A stretch of 64,000 bases of DNA from CAZNSX01 sp964575845 (GCA_964575845.1 CAZNSX010000003.1:1-64000); one strand, 5' to 3'. Positions 8,252 through 17,042 are shown, counted from the first letter of the stretch. The notes: generated from the sequence alone by a model not told the origin. Numbers and translations: made by a program.

Positions 8252-8742
8252 CTCTTCCCCTCCCTCTCTCAGCCCTTCCCGCACCCATGCCTCAGGGACG
8301 CATCCCTTGACAATGGATGCCGGATGAAATTTGAACATATGCTCATAAGATGAAATTACAGGCCTCACCGCAAGATGTCAAGTAGTGGCCCGCCGGCCGG
8401 GCATTCCATTCGGGAACCCTCTTCCGTCTAAAGATGAGAACAGGATGAAGCGAGCTTCCTGCAACAAGAGGTCGGAACCGGGGGAGGGGAGACCCCATGC
8501 AGGCACCAGGGTCAAACAGAACAAGGCGCTTCTAGAAAAATAGTAACTCCCTCCTCCTCCCCCCCGGCCTCTGGGGGCTAGGCATCCGGGGGCCGGGGTT
8601 AATTTTTTCATCCGGCCAGGATTTTTCATGGAAGAAAATATGGTGTAATCTGTTAGAAAAGATATTTGCTTAACCTAAGAGGTTTTTATTTTTTCCCCCA
8701 CAGGCCATTTGAATGAGTAAACTAGTAAGGTGACCTTCATAA
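8252..8742. other. Intergenic region upstream of the cyclase gene
   Basis: A 491 bp stretch between divergent genes. The left part continues the open frame upstream of the DUF364 start but lacks support as coding. The middle is C/G-rich with homopolymer runs, and the last 100 bases are A+T-rich. A small T-tailed hairpin is annotated at 8672-8694. No convincing protein or RNA gene was recognised. A short leftward open frame at 8378-8629 has a low-complexity, unprotein-like translation. Confidence 0.4.
8672..8694 (+). terminator. T-tailed hairpin in the leader of the cyclase gene
   Basis: AACCT (8672-8676) pairs with AGGTT (8680-8684) around a three-base loop, followed by nine T in ten bases. 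It has the form of a weak intrinsic terminator on the plus strand. It could end a short leader transcript or small RNA from the 8252-8671 spacer, or attenuate the cyclase gene that starts about 50 bases later. Confidence 0.4.
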
Positions 8743-10029
8743 TTGGGTGACAACCGCATCTTTCCTCGGATTCCGGCAGAAGAGATGACCCATCAAGGTG
8801 ATATTCTCTCCCAGCGCTTCGCTAATCTCCAGCGCGTTGCCCAGAAAATCACCTCAACCCTTGACCTGGGAAAGCTGCTGGAGCGGATACGCGATGAAGC
8901 GAAGCTCGCGGTCCCCTCGGCAAGAGAATCCTGTCTCCTTCTCTTCGAGGAGGAGACCTCCGAGCTCATTGCCCCGCTGCACTGCAGCCTCGTCCGGGCG
9001 GATGACCCCAAGGTCTGCTCCCTCTGCAAAGAGACGAGAGCCATCATCAAGCTCGCTCAGGATAGGGGCGAGCTGCTCGCCTGCGTGAACAGGGAGATGG
9101 GTTGCGGCGGATGTTCTCTCAGAACGGTGCCGATAGGCTCTGAGCTTGCCATCCCGCTCAAAAGTGAAAGTGGCCTGGTGGGAGTGCTCACTGTGGTGGC
9201 CGATGAGGGCTCGAAGTTCACCGAGCGCGAGAAGCTCTTCTTCGAGGATCTGGCGGGACTTGCGGCCAACTCCTTAGCCAATGCTAAAGAACATCAGCGG
9301 GCATCCGAGAGCGCTATCTCTGCGGCGAGGGTCATCGAACACCTCTCCAAGTTCGTCCCATCGGCCGTCAAGCAGATAACCGAGAAGGGGGTGAATTCCC
9401 TGGAGGAGGAAAAGGTCGAGAGCGATGTCAGCGTGATGTTTCTGGACCTGGAAGGTTACTCGGCCCTAAGCGAACGCCTTGAGCAGGAGCGGCTAAACTT
9501 CATCATCGAGCGCTACTTTTCCGCCTACATGGATATCATCAACGAAAACGGGGGGGATATCAACGAAACGGCGGGCGACGGCTTAATGGTCATCTTCAGG
9601 GGCGAAGGCCCGCAGGAGCACGCCCGAAAGGCCGTGAGCGCTGCCCTTTCGATCCAGAAGAGGACGAAGCAAATAAACGAGGACCTCGCCCAGACCATGG
9701 AGCCAATTGCCGTGAACATCGGGATTAACTCGGGCCCCGCCTTTGTGGGGCCCACGAAATTCGAGGGCATCTCCGGCGCCCGCTGGACCTTTACGGCCTC
9801 GGGGCCCATGACGAACATCGCAGCCCGCGTCAGGGCGCTTGCCACAGGAGGGGAAGCGGTGGTCGCCGAGGAGGCCGCTCGGCGGGTTAAAGCGTACTAT
9901 CAGCTCGAAGACCTGGGCTCCCATTCCCTCAAGAACGTCTCCAAGCCGGTCCGCGCTTTCCGGCTGGTCCGGGAAAGAGAAGACGAAGTGGCTGAAGGGC
10001 CGCCAAAAGGGCTCTCGCCATCGGAGTAG
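8743..10029 (+). CDS. GAF-domain class III nucleotide cyclase
   Basis: Up to 428 residues from TTG 8743; ATG 8785 is an alternative start. A short coiled helix (about 20-45) leads to a GAF domain (about 45-190) with a cysteine pair CSLCKE and a second pair CGGCS, then a class III cyclase domain (about 228-390). Both metal-binding aspartates are present (D235 in LDLEGYS, D279 in AGDG), as are the transition-state residues N358 and R362 in TNIAARVR. The cyclase should therefore be active. At the purine-selecting position it has E275 (E-T-A-G-D), which resembles guanylate cyclases (E-T-x-G-D) rather than the lysine of adenylate cyclases. The second selectivity position is T351. The product could be cGMP or cAMP. 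It appears cytoplasmic; the ligand of the GAF domain is unknown. Confidence 0.85.
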   Translation: MGDNRIFPRIPAEEMTHQGDILSQRFANLQRVAQKITSTLDLGKLLERIRDEAKLAVPSARESCLLLFEEETSELIAPLHCSLVRADDPKVCSLCKETRAIIKLAQDRGELLACVNREMGCGGCSLRTVPIGSELAIPLKSESGLVGVLTVVADEGSKFTEREKLFFEDLAGLAANSLANAKEHQRASESAISAARVIEHLSKFVPSAVKQITEKGVNSLEEEKVESDVSVMFLDLEGYSALSERLEQERLNFIIERYFSAYMDIINENGGDINETAGDGLMVIFRGEGPQEHARKAVSAALSIQKRTKQINEDLAQTMEPIAVNIGINSGPAFVGPTKFEGISGARWTFTASGPMTNIAARVRALATGGEAVVAEEAARRVKAYYQLEDLGSHSLKNVSKPVRAFRLVREREDEVAEGPPKGLSPSE

Positions 10030-10063
10030 ATTCCTGAGGCTTCTTCTCATGGAGGACACCGAA

Positions 10064-10186
10064 ATGGCTGTCAAGGCTGTCGGAGAGAAGTATCGCTGCA
10101 ACGGGTGCGGGAACGAGGTGACGGTCACTAAGGTAGGCGGCGGGACGCTTATCTGCTGCAATCAAGAGATGGAGAAGATAGGTTAG
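10064..10186 (+). CDS. Desulforedoxin-type rubredoxin-fold protein
   Basis: A 40-residue protein starting at ATG 10064, eight bases after GGAGG. An upstream in-frame ATG at 10049 is less well placed. C12-x-x-C15 and the adjacent pair C31-C32 form the Fe(Cys)4 signature of desulforedoxin and of the N-terminal domain of desulfoferrodoxin. The GEKYRC...GNEVTVTKVGGG frame fits that family, and desulforedoxin itself is about 36 residues. It is a small cytoplasmic electron carrier. It lies just upstream of rubrerythrin and may supply electrons for peroxide or superoxide reduction. Confidence 0.85.
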   Translation: MAVKAVGEKYRCNGCGNEVTVTKVGGGTLICCNQEMEKIG

Positions 10187-10260
10187 TCTAAATGGTGGAG
10201 GGATGCTCCCAGAGTTAACCTCAAGGGGGCAGACCTTTCGTTGCATCAGGAGGTGGTGAG

Positions 10261-10833
10261 ATGGCGCTTAAGGGAAGTGAAACCGAGAAGAACCTATTGG
10301 CGGCATTTGCGGGTGAATCGCAGGCCCGCAATCGCTACAGCTTTTTTGCGAGCGCGGCTCGCAAGGAGGGCTACGAGCAAATAGCGGCCATATTCCAGGA
10401 GACGGCCGATAATGAGAAAGAGCACGCCAAGCGCTACTTCGAGTTCCTGGAGGGAGGCGAGGCCGAGATAACTGCGGCATACCCTGCAGGCAAGATAGGC
10501 ACCACGGTGGAGAACCTTCAGGCGGCGGCAAGCGGAGAGCACCTGGAGTGGACGTCTCTCTACCCCGGGTTTGCAGATGTGGCTGATAAGGAAGGTCTTA
10601 AGGAAGCAGCGGCGGCCTTCCGTAACATAGCCGCTGTCGAGGAATATCACGAGCGGCGCTATAACATCCTTCTCGAAGGGGTGCGCAAGGGTACGGTCTT
10701 CAAGCGCGACCAGGCCATCAAATGGAAGTGCCGTAACTGCGGCCGTGTGCTGGAAGGAAAGGAGCCGCCTGCAAAATGCCCAACATGCCTGTACCCGAGG
10801 GCGTTCTTCGAGCCTTGGTGCGAAACTTATTGA
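10261..10833 (+). CDS. Rubrerythrin
   Basis: A 190-residue rubrerythrin, the usual length. The N-terminal ferritin-like di-iron domain shows the ligand motifs AGESQARNRY, an E-x-x-H in NEKEHAKRYFEFL and EEYHERRY. The C-terminal rubredoxin domain shows CRNCGR and CPTC. Rubrerythrin reduces hydrogen peroxide in the cytoplasm of anaerobes using electrons from rubredoxin-like carriers. It begins at ATG after AGGAGGTGAG and follows the desulforedoxin gene by 74 bases, so the two probably form an oxidative-stress operon. Confidence 0.95.
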   Translation: MALKGSETEKNLLAAFAGESQARNRYSFFASAARKEGYEQIAAIFQETADNEKEHAKRYFEFLEGGEAEITAAYPAGKIGTTVENLQAAASGEHLEWTSLYPGFADVADKEGLKEAAAAFRNIAAVEEYHERRYNILLEGVRKGTVFKRDQAIKWKCRNCGRVLEGKEPPAKCPTCLYPRAFFEPWCETY

Positions 10834-10868
10834 TTCCCATCGCGGCTGGGAAGCGAGGACTTTAAGCC

Positions 10869-12266
10869 ATGTTCATCCAACAGGTCTTTGTAGAGGGTTT
10901 GGCCCACGCGTCCTACGTCCTGAGCTCCGGCGGAGAGGCGGCCGTAATCGACCCCCGCCGCGACGTGGACATCTACCTTGATATCGCCCGGAGGGAGGGC
11001 TTCAGGATAACCAAGGTCCTGGAGACTCACCTGCATGCGGACTTCATCTCGGGCCACCTTGAGCTTGCGTCCCAGGCGGGGGCCGAGGTGTTCATGCCTG
11101 CAGCAGGGAAGGCTGAATTTAAGCACACCCCCCTCAAAGAGGGCGATGATGTTGATGTCGGCTCCCTGAAGATAAGAGTGCTTGCGACTCCGGGCCATAC
11201 CCCTGATTGCCTCTGCTTTACCGTGGCCGACACCTCCCGCTCGCCCGAGCCCTGGGTCATATTCACAGGGGATACGCTTTTCGTGGGCGATGTGGGAAGG
11301 CCGGACCTATTCGGAGAGGAGAAGTCCCGGGAGCTGGCCGGGGAGCTTTACAGGAGCCTCGCCAAACTCAAGGGGCTTCCTGATTTTGCGGAGGTTTACC
11401 CGGCCCATGGCGCAGGCTCGCTCTGCGGCCGCGCCATAGGCGCCAAGAGATCCTCCACAATAGGATTCGAGCGGCGCTTCAACTGGGCCCTCAATGCCCC
11501 CTCAGAGGAGGCCTTCGCTGAGGAACTCCTGCGTGAGATGCCGCCCGCTCCGGCCCACTTCCACCGCTCTTCCGACGTGAACCGGAAAGGACCCAAGATT
11601 CTGGGCGGCCTCCCCGGCAGGAAGCCCATGAGCGTGAGGGAGGCCCGGGAGCTTCTGAAGGGAGAGTACCTTCTTCTCGATGTGCGCTCTCCCTATGCCT
11701 TTGGCGGCGCCCATATCGAGGGAGCCTATAACATCGACCTCGCCCCCCAGCTTTCCGTCTGGGCCGGGTGGGTGATCCCCTTTGGCCGGCCTCTCCTGCT
11801 GATGCTTGAGGAGGAGCGGGACCTGGAGCCCGTGGTGAGGCGGCTCATAAGGGTGGGCCACGATGATATAGTGGGCTATGTGGAGGGGGGGATGGAGGCC
11901 TGGCTCCAGGCCGGCTATCCCGTTACGCACCTCCACCAGCTCTCCGTCCATGACCTCGAACATAAGCTCAGGGAGGGAGGAGACCTCCAGCTCGTGGACG
12001 TGCGCACTGACCACGAGTGGCTGGCCGGCCACATAGAGGGAGCGGTGCACATTCCCGCGGGCGCCATCAAGGACCGCTCGGAGGAGCTGGAAAGAGACCG
12101 GCCCACGGTCCTCATCTGCGGGAGCGGCTACCGGTCTAACATAGCCTCGAGCATCCTCCAGCGGAGGGGCTTTGAGAGGATATGGAGTGTGGCGGGAGGG
12201 ATGCTGGCCTGGGGAGGAGCGGGCTACCCCACAGTGACTTTGCTTGAGCCTCTGTCCAAGGGGTAA
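10869..12266 (+). CDS. MBL-fold persulfide dioxygenase-like protein fused to two rhodanese domains (CstB-like)
   Basis: A 465-residue fusion. Residues 1-250 are a metallo-beta-lactamase fold with the iron-site motif H54-L-H56-A-D58 and H62, then PGHT and FTGDTLF, as in ETHE1/CstB persulfide dioxygenases. Two rhodanese domains follow (about 255-360 and 370-462). The second has the catalytic cysteine C417 in LICGSGYRS. The first has no cysteine at the expected loop and is probably structural. CstB-type enzymes oxidise persulfides and release thiosulfate or sulfite. It follows rubrerythrin by 35 bases with GGACTTTAAGCC before ATG, and may detoxify reactive sulfur alongside peroxide. Confidence 0.88.
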   Translation: MFIQQVFVEGLAHASYVLSSGGEAAVIDPRRDVDIYLDIARREGFRITKVLETHLHADFISGHLELASQAGAEVFMPAAGKAEFKHTPLKEGDDVDVGSLKIRVLATPGHTPDCLCFTVADTSRSPEPWVIFTGDTLFVGDVGRPDLFGEEKSRELAGELYRSLAKLKGLPDFAEVYPAHGAGSLCGRAIGAKRSSTIGFERRFNWALNAPSEEAFAEELLREMPPAPAHFHRSSDVNRKGPKILGGLPGRKPMSVREARELLKGEYLLLDVRSPYAFGGAHIEGAYNIDLAPQLSVWAGWVIPFGRPLLLMLEEERDLEPVVRRLIRVGHDDIVGYVEGGMEAWLQAGYPVTHLHQLSVHDLEHKLREGGDLQLVDVRTDHEWLAGHIEGAVHIPAGAIKDRSEELERDRPTVLICGSGYRSNIASSILQRRGFERIWSVAGGMLAWGGAGYPTVTLLEPLSKG

Positions 12267-12399
12267 ATGTCCTAAGCTCCGAGTGGCTTGCCCCCGCTCA
12301 AGAGCCAAGATATGATTAGGGAGCAGCGGTAGCTGCTTCCGCTTTTTTCAGTTAGCATGAAGGAGGGAGAACCGGCCAGCAGCATCTGAGGGAGACGGG

Positions 12400-13761
12400 A
12401 TGATGGGAGCAGAGCTCGCGCTGACAAACTGCCAGGTGGTCACTCCACGGGGTCGCTTCCCCGCGACAATCTACATCGGAGGAGGCGTCATAACCAAGAT
12501 AACCCGGGAGATCGAGGAAAGACCCCCAGAGGTCATCGATGCCGGGGGCCTTCCTGTGCTGCCGGGTCTCATCGACGGGCACGTCCACATGATGGACCCC
12601 GGGCATACGGAGTGTGAGGACTTCACCCTGGGAACCAAAGCCGCGGCGCGGGCCGGGGTCACGACCGTGCTGGAGCATCCCCGCACGGTCCCGCCCGTCT
12701 ACGATGTCAAGACATTGAGGGAGAAGCGGGACTATCTCTCCCGGAAGGCTGTTGTGGATTTTGGCCTCTTCGTCGGGATTCTGCCGGAAAACCTTGAGGA
12801 AGCCCCCCGGATGTGGGAGGCCGGCGCGATCGGCTTCAAGGTCTTCACGGTTGAGGTGCATGAGACGCCTTCTCTTGGACCGGGGGATTTTATGGCCCTT
12901 TTGAGGAATATCTCCTCCTTCGGCGGAGTGGTGCTGGTTCACGCGGAGGATGACTCCATAGTCAAGCGCAATGAGGCGAGGCTCAAGGCATCGGGCCGCA
13001 AGGACTACATGCTCCATACCGAGATGCACACCCCTGAGGCCCAGGAGTTGGCGGTGGAGACGCTGTGCTATCTTGCCTCCCGAACCCTCTCCGGCACGGC
13101 CAAGCTGGTCGTCGCCCACGTGAGCGACCCGGCCTGCCTCAAGCGCGTTGCCGAGAGGAGGCTTCAGGGAGTGAACATCTTCGCCGAAACCATGCCCCAC
13201 TACCTCTACCTGACCTACAAAGACCTTGAAGAGAAGGGCCCCTTCGTCAAGTTCACCCCCACCGTTCGCTCCCCCGAGGTTGTGGCCGAGATGTGGCGGT
13301 GCCTCAATAGGGGCCTAATCCACAACGTGAGCACCGACCACGCTCCGCAGCCCCGGGAGCTCATAGAGAAGGGCATAGGCGACATCTGGAGGAGTCCTCT
13401 TGTCACCGGGGCAAATATCGAGGTGGGCTCCCGCCTGATGTTCAATGCGGTAAATGAAGGGAAGACCAGCCTTGAGAAGGTGGCCGAGCTCATGGCCGAG
13501 GGGCCAGCCAGGATATATGGCCTCTGGCCTAAGAAGGGCACGATCCAGGTGGGTGCGGATGCAGACCTCGTGGTAGTGGATTTGGAAAGGGAGGAGACCA
13601 TATCTCCCGATTGGGTGGTGTCCAAGGGCGGTTGGACCATGTATGACGGGAAGACCCTGAAGGGCGCTCCCCTCATGACTTTTCTCCGGGGAAAGCTCGT
13701 ATACAGGGAAGGAGACATCATGGGAGAGGCCGGCGGGGGAAGCTTTGTCACCCGGCCATAG
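12400..13761 (+). CDS. Dihydroorotase/allantoinase-like amidohydrolase
   Basis: A 453-residue cyclic amidohydrolase. The binuclear metal site is visible: H61-x-H63 in DGHVHMMDPG, the carbamylated-lysine candidate K147 in GFKVFT, later histidines in LVHAEDD and VVAHVSD, and the aspartate of STDHAP. Length and order match class I dihydroorotases, allantoinases and hydantoinases. No pyrimidine-synthesis genes are nearby and the next gene is a PEP-hydrolase-family protein, so a catabolic ring-opening role is possible. It begins at tandem ATGs after GGGAGACGGG. The substrate is unassigned. Confidence 0.85.
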   Translation: MMGAELALTNCQVVTPRGRFPATIYIGGGVITKITREIEERPPEVIDAGGLPVLPGLIDGHVHMMDPGHTECEDFTLGTKAAARAGVTTVLEHPRTVPPVYDVKTLREKRDYLSRKAVVDFGLFVGILPENLEEAPRMWEAGAIGFKVFTVEVHETPSLGPGDFMALLRNISSFGGVVLVHAEDDSIVKRNEARLKASGRKDYMLHTEMHTPEAQELAVETLCYLASRTLSGTAKLVVAHVSDPACLKRVAERRLQGVNIFAETMPHYLYLTYKDLEEKGPFVKFTPTVRSPEVVAEMWRCLNRGLIHNVSTDHAPQPRELIEKGIGDIWRSPLVTGANIEVGSRLMFNAVNEGKTSLEKVAELMAEGPARIYGLWPKKGTIQVGADADLVVVDLEREETISPDWVVSKGGWTMYDGKTLKGAPLMTFLRGKLVYREGDIMGEAGGGSFVTRP

Positions 13762-13797
13762 GCTTAGGAGTGAGTTTTAGAGCGTGAGGTGAAAAAA

Positions 13798-14640
13798 ATG
13801 GCAAAGGCGTACACGAGAGAAGAAGTTACGAAGCGCCTCAAGGGGGAGCTTGCGAAAGGGAACGCTCTTTTCAATGCCTTTGCGGGCACGGGCATCTCGG
13901 CCAAGTTCGCCGAAGCGGGCGGCGCGGACCTCATCACCACCCACATACTTGCCCGCTTCCGGATGGCGGGCCTCTCCTCGATGGCGGGCTACCTCCCCAT
14001 CGGCGATGCCAACGCCATAACCCTGGAGCTCGGCAAAAGGGATATCCTTCCCGTGGTCAAGGAGGTTCCCGTCATGGCGGGCCTCCTGGGGGCAGACCCA
14101 ACACGTGAGATGGGACCCTTTCTGGAGGAAATAAAGGCTGCGGGTTTCTGCGGGATCCTCAACTGCCCCACTCTCGCTCTCGTGGACGGGCAGTTTCGCC
14201 AGGTTCTGGAAGAGACGGGCCTCACCTTCGAGAGGGAGGTCGAGATGATGCGCCTGGCGCGGCAAAAGGGCCTATTCACCAAGGCTTTCGTGACAGATGA
14301 GGAAGAGGCCCTGAAGATGCTGGATGCCGGCGTGGATAACATAATCATCCACCTGGGTAATTCCAAGGGAGGGACTGTGGGGTCCAAGACCGTCCTCTCT
14401 CTGGAAGAGTCCTGCTCCCGAATCCAGCGCCTTTGCGATTTCGTCAAGAAGAAGAGAAGGGAAGTCTTCACCACCTGCCACGGGGGCTCGGTCGCCTCTC
14501 CCGAGGATGTGCGCCATGTGCTGGAGCACACCCAAGGGCTTGACGGCTACGTGGGGGGCTCCACCGCCGAGCGCATTCCCGTGGAGAAGGGCATAACGGC
14601 CGCTACCCAGGAATTCAAATCACTTCGGCTAAGAGGTTAG
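13798..14640 (+). CDS. Phosphoenolpyruvate hydrolase family TIM-barrel protein (Tm-1 C-terminal half-like)
   Basis: A 280-residue protein starting at ATG 13798 with GAGGTG upstream; a GTG nine bases earlier is in frame. It has the PEP-hydrolase-like family pattern: NAFAGTGISAKFAEAGGADL near the start, GVDNIIIHLG in the middle and GYVGGSTAERIPVE near the end, which reads as a phosphate-binding loop of a TIM barrel. In plant Tm-1 and related proteins this domain is fused C-terminal to a UPF0261 domain. Here the UPF0261 protein is a separate gene 10.7 kb upstream. Catalytic activity in bacteria is unproven. It probably shares a transcript with the amidohydrolase before it. Confidence 0.82.
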   Translation: MAKAYTREEVTKRLKGELAKGNALFNAFAGTGISAKFAEAGGADLITTHILARFRMAGLSSMAGYLPIGDANAITLELGKRDILPVVKEVPVMAGLLGADPTREMGPFLEEIKAAGFCGILNCPTLALVDGQFRQVLEETGLTFEREVEMMRLARQKGLFTKAFVTDEEEALKMLDAGVDNIIIHLGNSKGGTVGSKTVLSLEESCSRIQRLCDFVKKKRREVFTTCHGGSVASPEDVRHVLEHTQGLDGYVGGSTAERIPVEKGITAATQEFKSLRLRG

Positions 14641-14740
14641 GCTGCCAGCAAGAGAAACCTCTGCGCGGCCAGCCTCCGCCTCCCCAACGCGCTCCTCGCC
14701 ATACCCGCCATGAAGGGAACTGCCCTCTTGGAGCAGGACG

Positions 14741-15748
14741 ATGGACTATCTTGGAGAGCTAAGCGATTGCCAGCTATGTGAGCACCGCTGCCGGGTGAAC
14801 CGCCTTAAGGGAGAGCGGGGCATATGCCGTGTCGGGCTTCCCGAGGTGGCCTCTGCCCAGCTCCATCCCGCTCCTCCGGAGAGCTACACCGTCTTCATGG
14901 CGGGCTGTAACTATAAATGCCTCAACTGCCAGAACTGGGCCATCTCCCAGTACCCGGATAATGGCGTAGGGGTCCGGGGCTACCTTGACCCCTTGGACCT
15001 GGCCCGGGAGTGTGTCGGAGCCCTGGCTGGCACCGGGGCCCGCCTCATGGGCGCGGACCGGGTTTTTTTCTCGGGCGGCGAGGCGACCATCCACCTTCCC
15101 TATATCGAAAAGGTGATGGAAGGAGGGAGACGCCTGGAGCCTTCTCTAAAGCTGAACTTCGATACCAATGGCTTCATGACCGAGGAGAGCCTCGAGCGAA
15201 TCCTCAAAGTTACCACCTCCATGACTTTTGATATAAAGGCCATTCGTGATGAGACTCACCGGGCACTCACGGGGGCCCCTGTAGCGCCCGTCCTGAGGAA
15301 TGCCGCCCTCCTGGCCAGAGAAGCTCCCGAGAAGCTTTGGGAGTTCAGGGTGCTCGTTATTCCGGGGATAAATGAGGGTGAGATGGGAGAGCTCTGCCAT
15401 TTCATCGCCTCCCTCGGCCCGGAGCTCCCGCTATCCTTTTTGGCCTTCAGGCCGAACTTCATCCTGGAGGGCCATCCCGGGGCGGAGCGGAGGCTTCTTG
15501 AGAGATGCCTGAAAGAGGCGAGCCGGGCGGGGCTCAGGAAGGCCGAAGCTCACGGACTCACGGGCATTCCGGGAAGGATCGCCGTCAAGGAGGAGAGCTT
15601 AAAGGGCTGCTATGATGGAGAGGGTGCGCTTCTCGCCGCCTCCTCGGCCCTCTCCGCCGGGTGCACCACCCACCCAAGAGATTGCCGCCTCTGTGAGAAG
15701 AGCTCCCGCTGCCCCATCAAGAGCTCCAGCCCCAGCCGGGTAACATAA
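14741..15748 (+). CDS. Radical SAM protein, pyruvate formate-lyase-activase-like
   Basis: A 335-residue radical SAM enzyme. The cluster motif C56-x3-C60-x2-C63 occurs in AGCNYKCLNCQNW, and SAM-binding FFSGGEATIHLP follows. An N-terminal cysteine group (C10, C13, C17, C29) and a C-terminal one (CTTHPRDCRLCEKSSRC) suggest one or two extra metal sites. This layout is common in PflA-related proteins of anaerobes. Such enzymes install a glycyl radical or modify small molecules. No glycyl-radical enzyme is in the window, so its target is unknown. It starts at ATG 100 bases after the previous gene. Confidence 0.85.
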   Translation: MDYLGELSDCQLCEHRCRVNRLKGERGICRVGLPEVASAQLHPAPPESYTVFMAGCNYKCLNCQNWAISQYPDNGVGVRGYLDPLDLARECVGALAGTGARLMGADRVFFSGGEATIHLPYIEKVMEGGRRLEPSLKLNFDTNGFMTEESLERILKVTTSMTFDIKAIRDETHRALTGAPVAPVLRNAALLAREAPEKLWEFRVLVIPGINEGEMGELCHFIASLGPELPLSFLAFRPNFILEGHPGAERRLLERCLKEASRAGLRKAEAHGLTGIPGRIAVKEESLKGCYDGEGALLAASSALSAGCTTHPRDCRLCEKSSRCPIKSSSPSRVT

Positions 15749-15995
15749 GGATTATTCGTGAGCCGTGAGAAGGCCTGGTCCTGAAATACGCGGGGCCTCG
15801 CAACATCATTTGATTTGCACCCCGCCCGCAAGGAAGATGGCTTGAACAATGCGCGCTATGGGAACCTGGTGCCGTGCAGAAAGGTTCTTAAGCTGAGGGT
15901 CCGTCTGGGTGCGCTTGGCCGTCTGGGAGAGCCTCACTGGAGCGCGAGGAGTAGTGAGGCGTTCCCCCCCCCAGAAGCGCCCTTCAGGCTGCGAC

Positions 15996-16538
15996 TTAGA
16001 TTTCCCCCCCTGCAGCCATCCTCCTCATGAATCCCAGGTCCCGCAGGCGGCGGCGCATCAGGGCTTTGGAGATAAGGAAAACCCGCGCCAGCTCCCGCAC
16101 CATTTTTTCTTTTTCAGAAGCGGGGCGGGTGAGGGGGTCATCCGGGCAATAGCGATTCAGCATGGAGAGGGGTACCAGGAGCTCACTGGCGAAGAAAAAA
16201 GCTTCCTGCTCCTCCTGAGGGTCACTCGTTTGCATGCCCAGATTCTCTCGGTAGAGATGTTCCCCTTGGATGGCGTGGCCGAGCCGATGGTGTCCCACCT
16301 CGTGAGCGATGGTGAGGCGGTTTCGCTCCTCCAAGGACTCCCTGCGGAAGAAGATAAAAGGGCGGCCCTCAACCACCCGCAGCATCCCGTCAACACCCTC
16401 GGGCATGGAAATGGGCCGGAGCGAGTAGTCAGGGTAGTAGAGAAGGAATTTTCTTATGGAGAAAGGAGGGGTCTGAAATGCCGTTTTTCGGTGGATGGCA
16501 TCCACCTCTCCAAGGATGAAGTTGCCCCGCTCCAGCAT
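15996..16538 (-). CDS. ImmA/IrrE-type metallo-endopeptidase
   Basis: A 180-residue COG2856-type protease with the zinc motif H79-E80-V-G-H83 and a downstream glutamate-containing helix (EEQEAFFFASELLVPLSML) that supplies the third ligand. ImmA cleaves its cognate repressor in mobile elements; IrrE/PprI-type proteins control stress regulons. The gene lies 16 bases downstream of the XRE regulator and is transcribed with it, the classic arrangement of protease and repressor. The likely substrate is the neighbouring regulator. No integrase or phage gene is nearby, so this looks like a chromosomal stress switch or an element remnant. Confidence 0.9.
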   Translation of the reverse strand: MLERGNFILGEVDAIHRKTAFQTPPFSIRKFLLYYPDYSLRPISMPEGVDGMLRVVEGRPFIFFRRESLEERNRLTIAHEVGHHRLGHAIQGEHLYRENLGMQTSDPQEEQEAFFFASELLVPLSMLNRYCPDDPLTRPASEKEKMVRELARVFLISKALMRRRLRDLGFMRRMAAGGEI

Positions 16539-16554
16539 GGGGCATTCCTCATTT

Positions 16555-16986
16555 CTAGAGTTTCTTCGGCCTTATCGCCCTTTTGGCCAGCTTCTCTATG
16601 CGGGCCTGACGGACCAGAGACCTGCGGATCTCCTCGTCGGCCATGGCCTCCAGAACTTCCTGTTCCTCTTCTGTGAGCTGACGGCCGGTGCGGTAAAGAG
16701 TCGAGGCAGTGGAATCTCTGGGGGGTGATACTACAATGTGCTGCTTGATATCGGCCCCAAGCCGCGCCTCAAGGCAGCGCATAATCATATGGCTTGGGTC
16801 CACCCCCAGGGCTTCAGCGATGCCCTTGGCCGTCTCGAGAGAAGGAAGCTTGTTATTGAGCTCAATCTGATTTATGTAAGGGTCTGAAAGAGGGTGGGGC
16901 ACTATGCGCTCGGCCAGCTGTTTTTGGGTAAGGCCCCGCTCAAGCCTAAGCCGGCGGACGTAATCTCCGAGCTTTTCCTCCAACAC
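16555..16986 (-). CDS. XRE-family HTH transcriptional regulator
   Basis: GTG 16986 is the best start, six bases after AAGGAGGG; a TTG three bases further upstream is too close to that site. The protein is 143 residues. Residues 8-65 form a Cro/CI-type helix-turn-helix (LRLERGLTQKQLAERI, then SDPYINQIELNNKLPSLETA). The C-terminal tail is basic and may be the protease-sensitive or dimerisation part. It is followed immediately by the ImmA-type protease gene. It faces the A+T-rich spacer with the triple repeat and probably regulates its own promoter there. Confidence 0.9.
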   Translation of the reverse strand: MLEEKLGDYVRRLRLERGLTQKQLAERIVPHPLSDPYINQIELNNKLPSLETAKGIAEALGVDPSHMIMRCLEARLGADIKQHIVVSPPRDSTASTLYRTGRQLTEEEQEVLEAMADEEIRRSLVRQARIEKLAKRAIRPKKL

Positions 16987-17042
16987 CAAATACCCTCCTT
17001 TGCAAATAAAAATAAGAAATTAAAGAATATCAAAAATATCAA

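Noticed and set aside
8378..8629. An 83-codon leftward open frame in the cyclase leader
   Set aside because: Its composition is skewed (poly-glycine stretch) and it lacks a good ribosome-binding site.
15909..16676. A 255-codon rightward open frame opposite the ImmA and XRE genes
   Set aside because: It lies antisense to two recognisable genes, and its translation is low in complexity with no family likeness.
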